Below, one piece after another: positions 1 to 10,448 of a stretch of DNA of 64,000 nt. The stretch is from NCBI GenBank assembly GCA_020744425.1, contig JAGMUV010000013.1, forward strand, positions 1,302,001-1,366,000. The letters run 5' to 3'. Within the stretch, counting starts at the first letter, position 1. Each line of letters starts with the position of its first letter. The DNA is from Dactylonectria macrodidyma. Taxonomy: Eukaryota > Ascomycota > Sordariomycetes > Hypocreales > Nectriaceae. Made by a program: the position numbers and the translations under genes. Below the pieces are notes generated by a model that ran no database searches, had not been told where the DNA came from, and saw nothing but the letters and a program-made list of their open reading frames with translations.

Positions 1-490
1 CAGAAAAAAGACATCTGAAAGTGACGTTTTTTTGTTCCCAGTTATCCCGACACCCCCGCATTTTTGTTATATTTCGGTAGAGGGCGGTTTTCCCTGCGGT
101 GCCTCAAACGGGCAGTCGGGTCGTCCTGGAGTCTCCGTCTTGGGTCAGGGATGTTGCTTGGGGTAACGATTGGTCAGGCCACGGAACGAGGTTCTGATAC
201 ATATGGGAATTTCTGGGGGATTCCTTGAAGTCCGGGAGTCCGAGGTTCCTTGTCAAGGGAGGGAAGGTTTATATCATGGGTCCTGCTGCTCCGCTTGTGA
301 CCTGATGTCTACTCGATTGGCCTTGAGTGACGACTTGTGTAATACAGCACAGCCGAGTTGGTTAGACTCTCAAGTCAATCAGAGAAGTATCAGTTTCATA
401 ATTCTTCGCATCAGGTCATTACCTCGTTACATTCATTTTCTTGTTCTGTAGTTGTACATTTCTCCTCCTCTTTCCTCCAGCGTCCCCAAC
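1..490. other. Upstream region of the P450 gene
   Basis: No gene is supported here; the short open frames have no recognisable content. The last ~100 bases before the P450 start are pyrimidine-rich (for example cctcctctttcctccag at 465-481), as is common for fungal 5' leaders. Confidence 0.5.
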
Positions 491-2220
491 ATGGGCCTCA
501 TCGAAACCGTCTGGGAGCAAGCCTCTCTCAAAGGCGTTTTCGCCGCCCTCATCGCCTTTTTTTCCGTCTGGCACATTGCCTCTCGCATTGATGAGCACAT
601 ACGCATCAGACGCGTGGGGAACTATGCCCCAACCCTCAAGGCCTATCTTCCCCTTGGTGAGTTTCCGTCCACTAGCACGTTTGTAACAGGGTGAAAAGCT
701 CTTACACGTCCATTAGGCCTCGACCAACTCTATAAAACGGTCAGGGCCACAATCAGACACCAGAATCTCGACTTCTGGCGCAACAACCTGTTCGCTCCCT
801 TCAACACGTGGACCTCAGAGGCGCGGATAATGAACATACGCGTCATCTTCACCGTCGACCCGGCCAATCTCAAGGCCATCCTGGCCACGCAGTTCAGCGA
901 CTATGGCAAAGGCGAACCCTTCCACGCCGAGTGGCGAGACTTTCTCGGCGACAGCATCTTCACGACCGACGGGCATCAGTGGCACGCCAGCCGCCAGCTG
1001 ATCCGGCCTCAGTTCACCCGCGACCGTGTTAGTGACTTGCACTGCTTCGAGGCTCATATGCAGACCTTTTTCCGCGCCATTGCGAATGGGGGACCGCTGC
1101 AGAATGAGAATCAAAAGGTCGATATGGGCGCTGTTAATGGTAAAGTGATGGATATCAGCGGCTTGTTGTTCCGTTACACACTCGATGTGGCGACCGAATT
1201 CCTCCTAGGATCCGACGTCAAGTCTCTTACGTGAGTGTACTACCACAGCCGCGTTTCTGTCACCAAGCCTGTCTTTCATACTGACAAAAATGTTATAGAA
1301 CCCCTGTCCAAGAGTTCGCCGAGGCCTTCAACGAAGTCCAGCGCATCCAAAACATCATTGCCCGCACATCCAAGGCCCGGTACCTATATCCCAAGTTTGC
1401 CTTCCGACGCAACCTCAAGATCGTCCACCACTTTGTCAACTTCTACATCGAGCGGGCGCTGCGCATGAGCCCCGAGGAGCTGGCCCGCAAGTCCAAAGAC
1501 GACCACAGCTACACGTTCCTGCACGCCCTGGCCGGCTTTACGAGAGACCGATCCGTGCTGCGCGACCAGATCATGAGCGTCCTCATCGCGGGCCGCGACA
1601 CGACTGCTGCCACCCTTTCCTGGGCCCTCTACGAGATGGGTCGCCACCCGGAGGTCGTGGCGAAGCTGCGTGCTGAACTGCTCGATACGGTCGGGTCTAC
1701 GCGGACTCCGACGTACGAGGACCTCAAGAACATGCCCTACATGAAAGCAATCCTCAACGAGACGCTGCGGCTATACCCGGCCGTGCCCTTCAACGTCCGG
1801 CTCGCCCTGAAAGACACGACGCTCCCGCGCGGCGGCGGTCCGGACGGCACGGAGCCGCTCCCGGTGCTCAAGAACACCCCCGTGGCCTACTCGACGCTGG
1901 TGATGCAGCGCCGGGCCGATCTATACCCACCCGTGTCCAACACCTTTGCCGACCCGGACGTCTTCAGCCCGGAGCGGTGGGATCACTGGCACCCGAAACC
2001 GCATGAGTACATCCCCTTCAACGCCGGCCCGCGCATCTGCATCGGCCAGCAGTTCGCGCTGACCGAGATGAGCTACGTGCTGTGCCGCATGTTTCAACGC
2101 TACGAGAGGGTCGTGAGCTATATGTACGATATAGATGGAGGCAATCCCTTGCTCAAGGCCGATATTGTGCTGTCACCGGGCCAGGGTGTACGAGTGGCTT
2201 TCTGGGAGGCCGAGACTTGA
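491..2220 (+). CDS. Cytochrome P450 monooxygenase, CYP52-like
   Basis: Exons 491-656, 717-1230 and 1299-2220 join to 533 residues. The protein is a heme-thiolate monooxygenase; the closest family I recognise is CYP52, whose members hydroxylate alkanes and fatty acids at the terminal carbon in the ER. Visible elements are an N-terminal membrane anchor (about residues 15-32), the I-helix AGRDTTAATLSW near 323, the ExxR motif ETLRLYP near 381, and the heme loop FNAGPRICIGQQFA with the cysteine ligand near 474. The length fits the family. Both introns (60 and 68 nt) have GT-AG ends, and the joined frame runs without a break through family motifs. The start was chosen because MGLIETVWEQ directly precedes the anchor. 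The substrate is inferred from family resemblance only. Confidence 0.9.
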
Positions 2221-2349
2221 TGTTGTTATTTTAAAACCTACTTATGCAGTGAATCCAATAATGATGTATATAAAATCCTACACGCAAGATGCACGAATGC
2301 GGCTCTCGTCATCGCGATTCGAACCAAGAGTTCCACGACGAGGATTTGC

Positions 2350-3087
2350 TTGTTAACCAGATTATGCCGCCAAAATTGTCTGTCAGAGTACATGCATATT
2401 GCATCGCCCTTTATTTTCTACGATATGGCTCCCTGCTGCTTTGGTGTATGTTGGCCTGATTCCCAGTTCCGACTGGGATGTAGCACGGTTTCTGCTGTCA
2501 GAAACCAGAGTCACAGTCAGTCCAACATATGGCGGCTTTCGATCCTCCGTAGCTCCTTCGACCGCATCGTGATTGCGTTGCTTGAACGAGTTCCTTCAGC
2601 TGTTCGGGCTGCATGCAGATCGATCGTCCCAGGCTACTTCCTCCCGTCGAGAGTTGTCGTCAAGAGGTTGAAGCAGGGCTGGACTGACGACTTTAACAAC
2701 GAAAAACGTATGTACGAGAGGCTGAGGTCTTTGCAGGGTATGTTGATATCCAGGCTTTTCTGGGAGACCAAATGCCACAGTACTCGCGTCTTGGTTCTCT
2801 CTGAAGTTGATGGTATTGAATCATGCAACCAGAAGCCCCCTTTCCTGCAACCTGATGAGTTCCGGCGCCGGCTCAAGACAAGCTTTTGTGAGCTGGTGAA
2901 GTATAAACCAGCATCTGGTGACTTAAATCTGGATAGTTGTCTTGTCGCTGATGATCGGCTCGTCATCCAAGATCTAGAGTTGGTATATGAGGATTCGCCC
3001 AATGACATAGAGTACGCAGACACGACTAAGGATACCCATCTCACGAACATATATGAGAGACACTTGGAAGGATCATCCGACGAATAG
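2350..3087 (+). CDS. Degenerate protein-kinase-like protein, possibly truncated
   Basis: A single open frame of 245 residues whose first ~75 residues look non-conserved. The rest resembles a fungal kinase-like fold. VVVKRLKQGW has the spacing of the strand with the ATP-binding lysine, FNNEKRMYERL that of helix C with its glutamate, LVLSEVDG that of the hinge, and SGDLNLD followed by VIQDLELV echoes the catalytic loop and metal-binding segment. A proper HRD and DFG are missing and no glycine-rich loop is visible, so activity is doubtful. The true start is uncertain: M at 2350 is simply the first ATG, and an internal ATG at 2425 is also possible. It could be a pseudogene fragment. The kinase relation is my reading of the pattern, not a search result. 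Confidence 0.45.
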   Translation: MLTRLCRQNCLSEYMHIASPFIFYDMAPCCFGVCWPDSQFRLGCSTVSAVRNQSHSQSNIWRLSILRSSFDRIVIALLERVPSAVRAACRSIVPGYFLPSRVVVKRLKQGWTDDFNNEKRMYERLRSLQGMLISRLFWETKCHSTRVLVLSEVDGIESCNQKPPFLQPDEFRRRLKTSFCELVKYKPASGDLNLDSCLVADDRLVIQDLELVYEDSPNDIEYADTTKDTHLTNIYERHLEGSSDE

Positions 3088-3474
3088 TAGAGCACCAAAT
3101 CTGTGCGCTTGCCAGCAGGTGCGAGGACCAACGGCGGTCTCTGAACTTCCCAACATCAAGGAGACAGATTGTATCTAATCACAAATGACTTCACTGGTTT
3201 TAATACGATGGGTCGTATGGCTGGTTAGACGGAAATATACACTTGAAAGGGAAATGCAATACCATTCCCTTGGCGCAATTCGCCCTTATCCCTATCGCGA
3301 CATATGAAAGAAGCAAACTCGTAACAGCATCCAAAACAAAGTCTTCTACATGCTCCCATCTCTCCTTCTCCCTCTACAAGCGCGGGTGGCCCCGCGGCGG
3401 ATCTGGTTCCTTCGATCCATCTCAGTCTGATAGGATTATCTTCGCTTCTGTCAAGATCACCTTCTTCAGCATGA

Positions 3475-3879
3475 CTAGTACCACCCCAAACTCAAGAGGG
3501 CTTGCGCAACAAGCCGACGAGCACGTTCATATTCCGGAGAACCAACCATAGCCACATCTGCTTGGCCATCCAGAAAGAGTACGTATTGACTCAATGGAAA
3601 CTCCGCAACGCGAACATAAAGGTCAAGTTTGTGGTTCAAAAGAACAAGCGGAACCTGCACAGAGTGCTCGATAACACATAAATATTCTCCAGCAATAATC
3701 AAAAGATGGTTGGTATTGAGTCGGCAGACCGCCGTTTGACTACTATGGTGTATATGTCCTTCGTTATATCCTTCAGCAATTTGGCCGTCCTGGCTACCTG
3801 GGCCTCCCCAGCCAGCAGAGACCGCTGAAGGTTCGTTTTGATCAGGTTGTCCAAAATCAAGATCGCCTGTGTCCAACAA
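3475..3879 (-). CDS. Unrecognised 134-residue open frame overlapping the next gene's 5' end
   Basis: The frame ends at 3475 and begins at 3879, so it overlaps by a few bases the start of the plus-strand frame that follows. Its C-terminal half, from about QTAVCRLNTNHLLIIAGEYL on, has the alternating hydrophobic texture of a folded domain, with several beta-like stretches (LVLLNHKLDLYV, YVLFLDGQADVAMVG) and a helical end (YERARRLVAQALLSL). I do not recognise a family. It may be the tail of a truncated gene, a small gene, or chance coding on the opposite strand of an intron. Confidence 0.25.
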   Translation of the reverse strand: MLDTGDLDFGQPDQNEPSAVSAGWGGPGSQDGQIAEGYNEGHIHHSSQTAVCRLNTNHLLIIAGEYLCVIEHSVQVPLVLLNHKLDLYVRVAEFPLSQYVLFLDGQADVAMVGSPEYERARRLVAQALLSLGWY

Positions 3880-4684
3880 GATCGCCGAAATCTACAAGGA
3901 GTTCATCGCCGAAAACCAGAAGGACATCGAGGCTGAGTTTTCAAAGGCTCTCAGCAACAATGTCGACTTCCAGAAGACCATCTCGAAGATCATCGCCGAC
4001 GAGATATCCAAGCGAGGAGGGAAGGTCGTGCGTCACCAGATCTCGGACCTCGTCTCGCAGGCACTGCACTCATCTGTTGCCTCACAGATTTCCAACTCTG
4101 CTGCAACGTCTATCGGCTCCGGCGTTGGCGCCAGCATCATCCACGCCCTGGTACCCGCGCTGTCCCATGTCTGGCACATCGCCATCGCCAAGGCAGTCGG
4201 CACCGTGGTCATGACCAAGATTCTTGCCCTTGTCGGTAGTATCATTGCCCACTCTGTCGCAACGATGGTCGGCGCCGCCATGGTAGTTGCTTTCGCGCAT
4301 GCCATGGGGAGCGCCGCTGCTTCGTCCCTGCTTGGCCCTGCAGCTTGGCTCATCGGCGGCAGCTACGCACTTTACAAGATTCTTACATTGCCCAAGACGC
4401 TCGGCAAGAAGCTTGGAGTAGCCGTTCAGGACCAGCTCAATGGAAATTTCAAGAACTGGGCTGGTAATGCCTTTGATAAAGCTTTCAAGGAGTTGCTGAA
4501 TCCCACCTTGTGGTCTAAAGGCCTAATCAATGACATGGCTGACGAGGGCATTTTCGATGCCATTGATGAGAAGTTCGACCACCCCCTGGGAGGTGACCCT
4601 GATTCCACTTACAAACATGGTGCCAAGGTTGTTCATAAGGGTGTCGAGGTTGGAAATGGCCTAGTATGGCACCACTGGAAGTAG
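3869..4684 (+). CDS. Glycine/alanine-rich membrane-type protein lacking an ATG start
   Basis: The open frame gives about 271 residues starting from a GTG at 3869; no in-frame ATG precedes it before the stop at 3839. The N-terminal ~80 residues are a charged helical region (IAEIYKEFIAENQKDIEAEF onward). Residues about 75-175 form a long hydrophobic stretch rich in glycine and alanine (SAATSIGSGVGASIIHALVP; SIIAHSVATMVGAAMVVAFA), and a soluble tail follows. I recall similar fungal hypothetical proteins of the plan 'helical head, glycine-zipper-like membrane region, short tail' but know no function. The missing start may mean an upstream exon joined through an AG near 3845 or 3861, or a start codon lost by mutation. 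The frame itself is convincing; the 5' end is not solved. Confidence 0.6.
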   Translation: MSNKIAEIYKEFIAENQKDIEAEFSKALSNNVDFQKTISKIIADEISKRGGKVVRHQISDLVSQALHSSVASQISNSAATSIGSGVGASIIHALVPALSHVWHIAIAKAVGTVVMTKILALVGSIIAHSVATMVGAAMVVAFAHAMGSAAASSLLGPAAWLIGGSYALYKILTLPKTLGKKLGVAVQDQLNGNFKNWAGNAFDKAFKELLNPTLWSKGLINDMADEGIFDAIDEKFDHPLGGDPDSTYKHGAKVVHKGVEVGNGLVWHHWK

Positions 4685-4928
4685 TGATACGTGTTGCTTT
4701 TCGAAATGTGTAGCTGTCCTGTTTCTTATCATTCATAATTCCCTCAAATCCCTAGTAATTAGTTCGATGCGCCCCAGATCTACTACCGTCTTTTAAACCG
4801 TACTTGAATGCTAACACGATTGATGATTGACACCGTCGTCCGCCTACCTATTCGAAATGCATATCTAAGAAACAACCCAACGCAATGATGTAGCCGTCAA
4901 AGCCCCTTCTCCTCAACCGGGGTGAAAT

Positions 4929-6776
4929 TTATTGCTTTGCAAAGCTGTCCTTTACCGCCTTGCCGAACCTCTTGATAGCCTCATTCATATTCTCCGGAGT
5001 CGCCGAGGCGTATGTGGCACGGAAGAACAATCCCGGGGGCGGCTTGTCCTTCTCCGTGAGGAACCACGAGCCTCGAGCGACCAGCACGCCGCTCTCAATG
5101 CACGAGTCAAAGATTTCTTGCTCAATATCTACGATGCTGCGCTCTGCAGAGTGTGGGTGCTTGGTGTAGTCGACTTCGAGCCACATCTAAAGGGGGGACG
5201 TTAGTCAAACCAGTTCTGTCCAAAGAGAGTCGGAGACGCTAGATCCCAGGCGCAGACTTACAAACATGCCCGCTGCGGGGGGCTCCCATGTAACAAGATC
5301 GCGAGGGAGGTGGTCTTCGCACGCGGCCAGCAGAGCGTCACGCTTCTTCGTATACTCGAGACGCAGGTTCATGAGCCAGCGAAGGTATCCCTCGTGGCCC
5401 CAGGTCTCGTCGAGAAGCTTGTAGAGGATGAGCTGCGAGATGCCGCTGGGTCCCTGGCTGGCGACTTCGGCATGGCGAACATATCGCTCGACGATCTGCG
5501 CCGACGCCGTGATCCATCCGAGGCGCGAGCCCGGCACCAGAACCTTGGAGAACGAGTCCATGCGCATGACACGACCGTCGACGTCGAAGCTTAGATATGA
5601 AGGGATCAGCGACGAGATGAAGTCGTCTACATTCTCAGGCGCCGGGACATCGGGCTGGCCGCGGCCCGTGTAGGGCTGCATCTGGATGAAGTAGTAGGGC
5701 TCGTCCTCGATGATGTACAGGTCGTGTTTCTGTGCGATGCGGTAAAGCGCCTTTCGTCGCTCGATGCCCTGGGTTGCCCCCGTGGGATTCTGTCCCGAGG
5801 GCACCGTATACAGGAGATGGGGCTTTCGAGCGCCACGGGCATCCGCATCCCAGTTGGTCAAGAGCTCGTCCATGGCCTCTGGGATTAGACCTTGCTCGTC
5901 AATCTCAACGCCAAACGTCTTGACTCCCAGGGGAGTAATAGTCTCCAGGGCGGTGGAGAAACTAAACGATTCCGTCAGGACCGAGTCGCCGCGATCTTTG
6001 TCGCAAAACATCCGCAACGCCATCTCCAGGGCACCGGTGCTGCCGATCGTTTGGCAGACCTGCCAGTCCGCATACGGAGGCTTGTAGACGATCTCGGTGT
6101 GCTCGGTCAGGTAGCGCATCATCTGGGGAGAGCCGGTGGCCTGACCATAGTTGAGGGCGATGGACAAGTCATAAGTGCCATCCCGATCACGGACATCATA
6201 CTTGCCAATCTTGACGACTTGGCCAGAGTCGGCCGTGTCCTTTTCGGAGAAGTTGGGAGACACCGGCACCTTGAACTCGAGCTCGGCGATGGGGAACACC
6301 TCACTCGAAGGGAGGCCGCCACCAAGAGAAATGAGACCGGGGTTCTTCATGTGTTTCGCGGCCTGCTTCAGCGTACATGGCTCACGGATTCTGCTTTCGT
6401 GGCTCAGGTGGTCTGGAATGATGTGTTAGCTGGTGTAGTTTCTGGTTATTTCAACCCAGCACGTACTATCCCATTGTTTCGCATTAGGCATGCCAGCAGT
6501 CTTTCAAAAACCAGATATGTAAGCCACGCAACTCGCTTCACGAATATCGAATTGAGACAAACGTACCGATCCCTTAAACATGTCGCTGTTGGACCCGGCA
6601 GCCACTCCTGCCACGAGCTTCCCCGCTTTTGCCCGCCTTGTCATGATCTCTTTAATGGCACTGACGCCCCGGCTCTTGTCAGACTGAGCGGCTGAGAAGA
6701 GAGGAGATTTGGTATGAAACATTCGGCCATGGCGGGTCGCCGGGAGGAGCCGAACGGCCCTGAATGTCGGGAACAT
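4929..6776 (-). CDS. Aromatic amino acid aminotransferase (ARO8-like, PLP fold type I)
   Basis: Exons, in coding order: 6776-6567, 6500-6467, 6412-5262 and 5186-4929, giving 550 residues. The family moves amino groups between aromatic amino acids or 2-aminoadipate and 2-oxo acids using pyridoxal phosphate. Family marks are the SLGGGLP segment after the N-terminal arm, SGQNPTG near 290, the EDEPYY segment near 318 and the PLP-binding lysine in SFSKVLVPGSRLGW near 371. The second exon is only 34 nt, but the joined frame (MFKGSTAGMPNAKQWDNHLS) is what the family shows before KNPGLISLGGG. The first ~30 residues (MFPTFRAVRLLPATRHGRMF) are basic and free of acids, suggesting mitochondrial import. 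Introns are 66, 54 and 75 nt. Confidence 0.9.
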
Positions 6777-7836
6777 GGTGCTGTGTGATTAAGACGCCAA
6801 GTAAGTAGTTGGCGATGAGCAGGTGAGTGTTGCTTGAGTCAATGGCAATTGTCTTTATATTTAACACCAAAGTTCCATACGGGTTGAAGGATACATCGAA
6901 TTGACTATAGAAAGATATGATTGTTATAGCGGAGGTTGTTCTGGTAAGCGCCGCCCACCCCGGCGCCGATAACAACCAAGCCGGTGCCGGAGAAGACTCC
7001 GACCATAACCGGCATTACCCTTACCAAACTTATCGAAACCGCAACCACCAGGATTGGCCATTTACTGTCTGCTACCCTAGAGCTGACCCGCGTAATCGCC
7101 TATATTCCACTTTTGGCAGCCAATGATTATGTCTAGGGCGTACTCTAGGGCGCGCTCTAGGGCGTGCTCGATAAGTAAATGAAGCTTCTCATGAAGCATT
7201 GCGTTTCAACCTCTGAAGGTTGGGCGTGGTCAACCACTGTAATTGCTGTCCGGTGTCGCACACGGTCCACTTGGAAATTGAAGTTTGCGAGCGCTACCTG
7301 CGCTTTTAACAAACGATCCCATATCTCGCGCGCGAAACATGACCACCAATGGCTCCAACTCATCAGAGATAAACGCTATTACCCAACAAAGCATCACCAC
7401 AAGTTGAGAGCCAACCCCGCAACATTGCGACCCACTTACACCCACTGGCCAACTCTGCTTCAACAGCATCTCGAATGGGGGTCGGCGAGGACTTGAGGTA
7501 TAAGCTGTGCTTGGTCTGAGGCGGTGGAACTCGCGTGTAGGTAGCGAATGTTGGCATGGTTGGCAGAGTCACCTCAAACCTCGACATGAGAGCGAGATAC
7601 CATACTTAACTTGAAAACCGTCAACTCAAGTCTAAATGCTGTGAATCTCATTGATTCTTTCCGTCGCCCGTTCTTTACGACGCTGAAACAAAAAGGACAA
7701 ATAAACAAGAGAAGCCACAGCTGAAGTAACATGGACGTTTATACGAAGAAGCTTTGGTGCTTTTCGCCTGGTCGAGTTGACCAAAAGCTGCGTCGCCATT
7801 CCATATGAGCCACACAAGAAGAAACATCACTTCTGC
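6777..7836. other. Intergenic region with a small tandem repeat
   Basis: This is the promoter side of the aminotransferase and the 3' side of the small membrane gene that follows. Apart from the 12-bp tandem repeat at 7132-7167 I see no gene; the short open frames have no recognisable content. Confidence 0.5.
7132..7167. repeat. 12-bp tandem repeat, three copies
   Basis: The units TCTAGGGCGTAC, TCTAGGGCGCGC and TCTAGGGCGTGC follow each other without a gap. They differ only in the last three bases. Confidence 0.9.
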
Positions 7837-8535
7837 TCATGGATGTCCGCACCCATGAACACGGAGGCCGACTGCGCTCACTAGCATCGCTACGCACACG
7901 GCCCATGACACGTGTACGAGCATGATGTAGCCGGCACTTGCCCCAGTGACTTCTCCTGCAACCGTACTGCTAGCAACGCAGACTGCAAATATGTAGGGTT
8001 GATATGGGTCGTGTCGCTGACGACGACGGAGGAACGACGCTGCCGAGCACCCGAAGATTATACAGGCGATTAGGAGCATCCATCGCGATGGGCAGACAAG
8101 TGAGTCGACGCGAGACGTCTTGAGCCATGTCTGGCAGCACCCAGAGCAAGTGTCAGTGTCGCTCCAGCCATTGCAGTAGGGAAGAAGATGAGAGAATGAA
8201 GAAAATTCAGAAACAAGACGTAAGTCAGAAACAAACAGAACCGACACAAAATAAAAATTGAATGTACAGACGAGTTGATTCCTGGGCAGCTCAAAGGGAA
8301 GCTGGAGCTGGAGCAGCTGGACCAGGGACCAAGTCCTCAAAGCACATACCGTATCAGGTGGGCGAGTTGCTTTGTAGAGCTGGTTCATGTACCCCGTCAT
8401 GATCCAGACGCTGGGGGCGGCTGGCAGCAACTCGACCAGGTCAACGAGGATCTTGTGGACCGGGACATGATGTTCATGTCCTTTTCCGCTGGGCTGAGAG
8501 GATTCATTGGTTTTTTCAATAATTGATGACATCAA
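7837..8535 (-). CDS. Small multi-pass membrane protein, unrecognised
   Basis: The open frame of 232 residues starts at 8535 (MMSSIIEKTNESSQPSGKGH). It has a soluble histidine-containing head, a hydrophobic stretch near 30-50, and two or three membrane segments near the C-terminus (WMLLIACIIFGCSAASF; YIFAVCVASSTVAG; YIMLVHVSWAVCVAMLVSAV). The middle part (about residues 63-135) is T-rich at the DNA level and probably an intron: GTATGT at 8349-8344 and an AG before 8130 would remove 219 nt and keep the frame, leaving about 159 residues. I recognise no family. It diverges from the membrane-protein gene at 9609. Confidence 0.45.
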   Translation of the reverse strand: MMSSIIEKTNESSQPSGKGHEHHVPVHKILVDLVELLPAAPSVWIMTGYMNQLYKATRPPDTVCALRTWSLVQLLQLQLPFELPRNQLVCTFNFYFVSVLFVSDLRLVSEFSSFSHLLPYCNGWSDTDTCSGCCQTWLKTSRVDSLVCPSRWMLLIACIIFGCSAASFLRRRQRHDPYQPYIFAVCVASSTVAGEVTGASAGYIMLVHVSWAVCVAMLVSAVGLRVHGCGHP

Positions 8536-9608
8536 GTCGAGGGCGGCGTCGCGCTGCGATCTGATCGATCTAGACGTGCGGTTTTGAGCCTCAAGTTCTA
8601 GTCTCTCGCCACTGAACGTGAAGGGGAACCCGACAAGGGTTTTAAGTCAAAATCAGAATCGGGTTGCCTTGTTCAGGTTCGAATCCAAGGCGACAGCCCT
8701 TGGGGCCTCGACGGCCTCAAAGACCCAAGAGGAAGCTGCTGCCGTCGCTTGATCAGCTGCGACAATCGGTGTAGCGATGGCGCAGGCACAGGGGAGTGAA
8801 CTTGAGGCTGCGACGGCATCTGTATGGATGAACGCTTTCATGTGACGCCCGCATTGCCCGCTCTGCGCGGTAGCCTGGCTTATTGTCGAATCGTTGCCTT
8901 TATGCAGCGGTGCCCAAACACCAAGCGTTGGGCATTCGAAGTGTAAACGCCAAAGTCGGGGTGAGATCATGAGGCTGTCGACTAGCCGGTCCCTCGCTGG
9001 CCTCTAGCCAACCATCTGGAGTGATTCTCAGCCCTCTCGCGGGTCGCCAGGCTTCAGCTTGGTCGCATCTGCGGCGCATCGTGGTTCGCATGGTCTCAAC
9101 GTCCACGTCCACATTCAAGCTCCCCACACGAGGCAACGCGTGCTGACACCCCGGCTGACGTACAGCATCCTCAGTGGCTGGTATCCTTATCTAGTTGCCC
9201 GAGTCCAAAATACTCTGGAGAAAAGCTGTCAGCGAAAGGCCCAACATTTGCACCACTCTGCATCTTCCACCTATGATGAGAGGAAGAAAACCGGCCGTCG
9301 TCGGGAGCGAGCGGCACAAGAGTGGCCCAAGGTTGTTCGCCAACGCCTCGGGCAAACAGAGCGGCTCTGGTAGCAACAGCCGCCTCCGTTGGGCTCGGGC
9401 ATGACTTCCCTCCCATAAAAGCTTGGGCAGAGCTACACACGTCAGGCAGCGGCTTGCTATCTCTTCTACTTTGCCTTTCATTTAAATACAAATCCCGGTT
9501 TCTCTACGCAAACAGCTCCAAGCACACCCCGTCGCCCTTGCTCTCGTCCTCGCCTGCTGTCCTCATGATACTCGCTGCCAGCTCACAGCCGTCATACCAA
9601 TAACCAAC
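8536..9608. other. Divergent promoter region between two small membrane-protein genes
   Basis: About 1.07 kb separating a minus-strand start at 8535 from a plus-strand start at 9609. No gene is supported. A short tract (AGGTTCGAATCC at 8675-8686) resembles a tRNA T-loop, but no tRNA fold surrounds it. Confidence 0.5.
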
Positions 9609-10448
9609 ATGGCTGACGATCTTCGTAGATCGTGTCTCAGAGCTGTGCGGCACGTTGCAGATGTTTTGCCAGCAGGTTTCCTCTGGGGTTCTGGGGTTGC
9701 TCTCAGTATACCCCAGGACCATACCATTGGGACAGTGTGAGTGCAATCGCTGATGCCGACAACACCAGAGCTGACAGTGACTAGTATCATCGTGATCCTT
9801 GCCATGTCAGGCGCAATCTCGGCTCTTGTATACAGACCAGTCCTCCAGGCGTAGGCATACACCCTAGGACAGAAAATGTCGATGAGTGCTGATATGCTGC
9901 ACAGAGTCAACTTTGGCCGTATTGCAGGTCTTCTCGCCCTGTGCTGTGTCGCTCACCGAGCCGTCACTTGCGTGCATGATCTGCAACTTAAGAAAGAGGC
10001 CCTTCCTATCATGGATGAAGTTGTTTCGTGCTTAAGGGAGTATGCGATCATGACGGCGTGTCTCTGCTCTGCAATGGCCGTGGGGTGTCCACCTCCTGCG
10101 CGATTACCACTAGAAGAGGTCGAGCGACCGTACTCGGTGGCCTCAAATACGTCGACCCTGTTCACCTTGGATGTGGGATCAAACCAGCCCCAGGATCTTA
10201 TATCGAACCCAGACAGGGTCGATGTTTTGTCCAATGCCGGATCCTTGCCTTTCAAGCACTTTGGCCCAGCGTCCACTTATTCTGCAACCTCAGAGTACTC
10301 AATGCTCTCACTCTCCTCATCTGACAGCCGAGTTGACCCAATTTTGTCAATGTCAGTATGGCAATTACAAATGAAGTTGACGACAGTAATGTCAGACCGA
10401 GATGAGGAAGAGAATGCCTCCACTCGACCCCAGCGTGAGTTGGAGTAA
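9609..10448 (+). CDS. Small fungal membrane protein, unrecognised, three exons
   Basis: Exons 9609-9736, 9785-9850 and 9905-10448 join to 245 residues. The introns are 48 and 54 nt with GTGAGT and GTAGGC donors, and both junctions keep the frame. They link MADDLRRSCLRAVRHVADVL to a membrane segment (IIVILAMSGAISALVY), then to NFGRIAGLLALCCVAHRAV and a third hydrophobic stretch (YAIMTACLCSAMAVGC). The C-terminal ~110 residues are serine- and acid-rich and probably cytosolic. Without splicing only an open frame from 9876 is seen, and its start would be artificial. I know no family. The junctions are inferred from frame continuity and the hydrophobic pattern. Confidence 0.55.

Noticed and set aside
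2310..2335. tRNA-like T-loop on the minus strand near the P450 3' end
   Set aside because: The stem bases do not pair and there is no cloverleaf upstream or downstream.
8670..8690. tRNA-like T-loop (AGGTTCGAATCC)
   Set aside because: The flanking bases do not form a T stem, and no acceptor, D or anticodon arm can be drawn around it.
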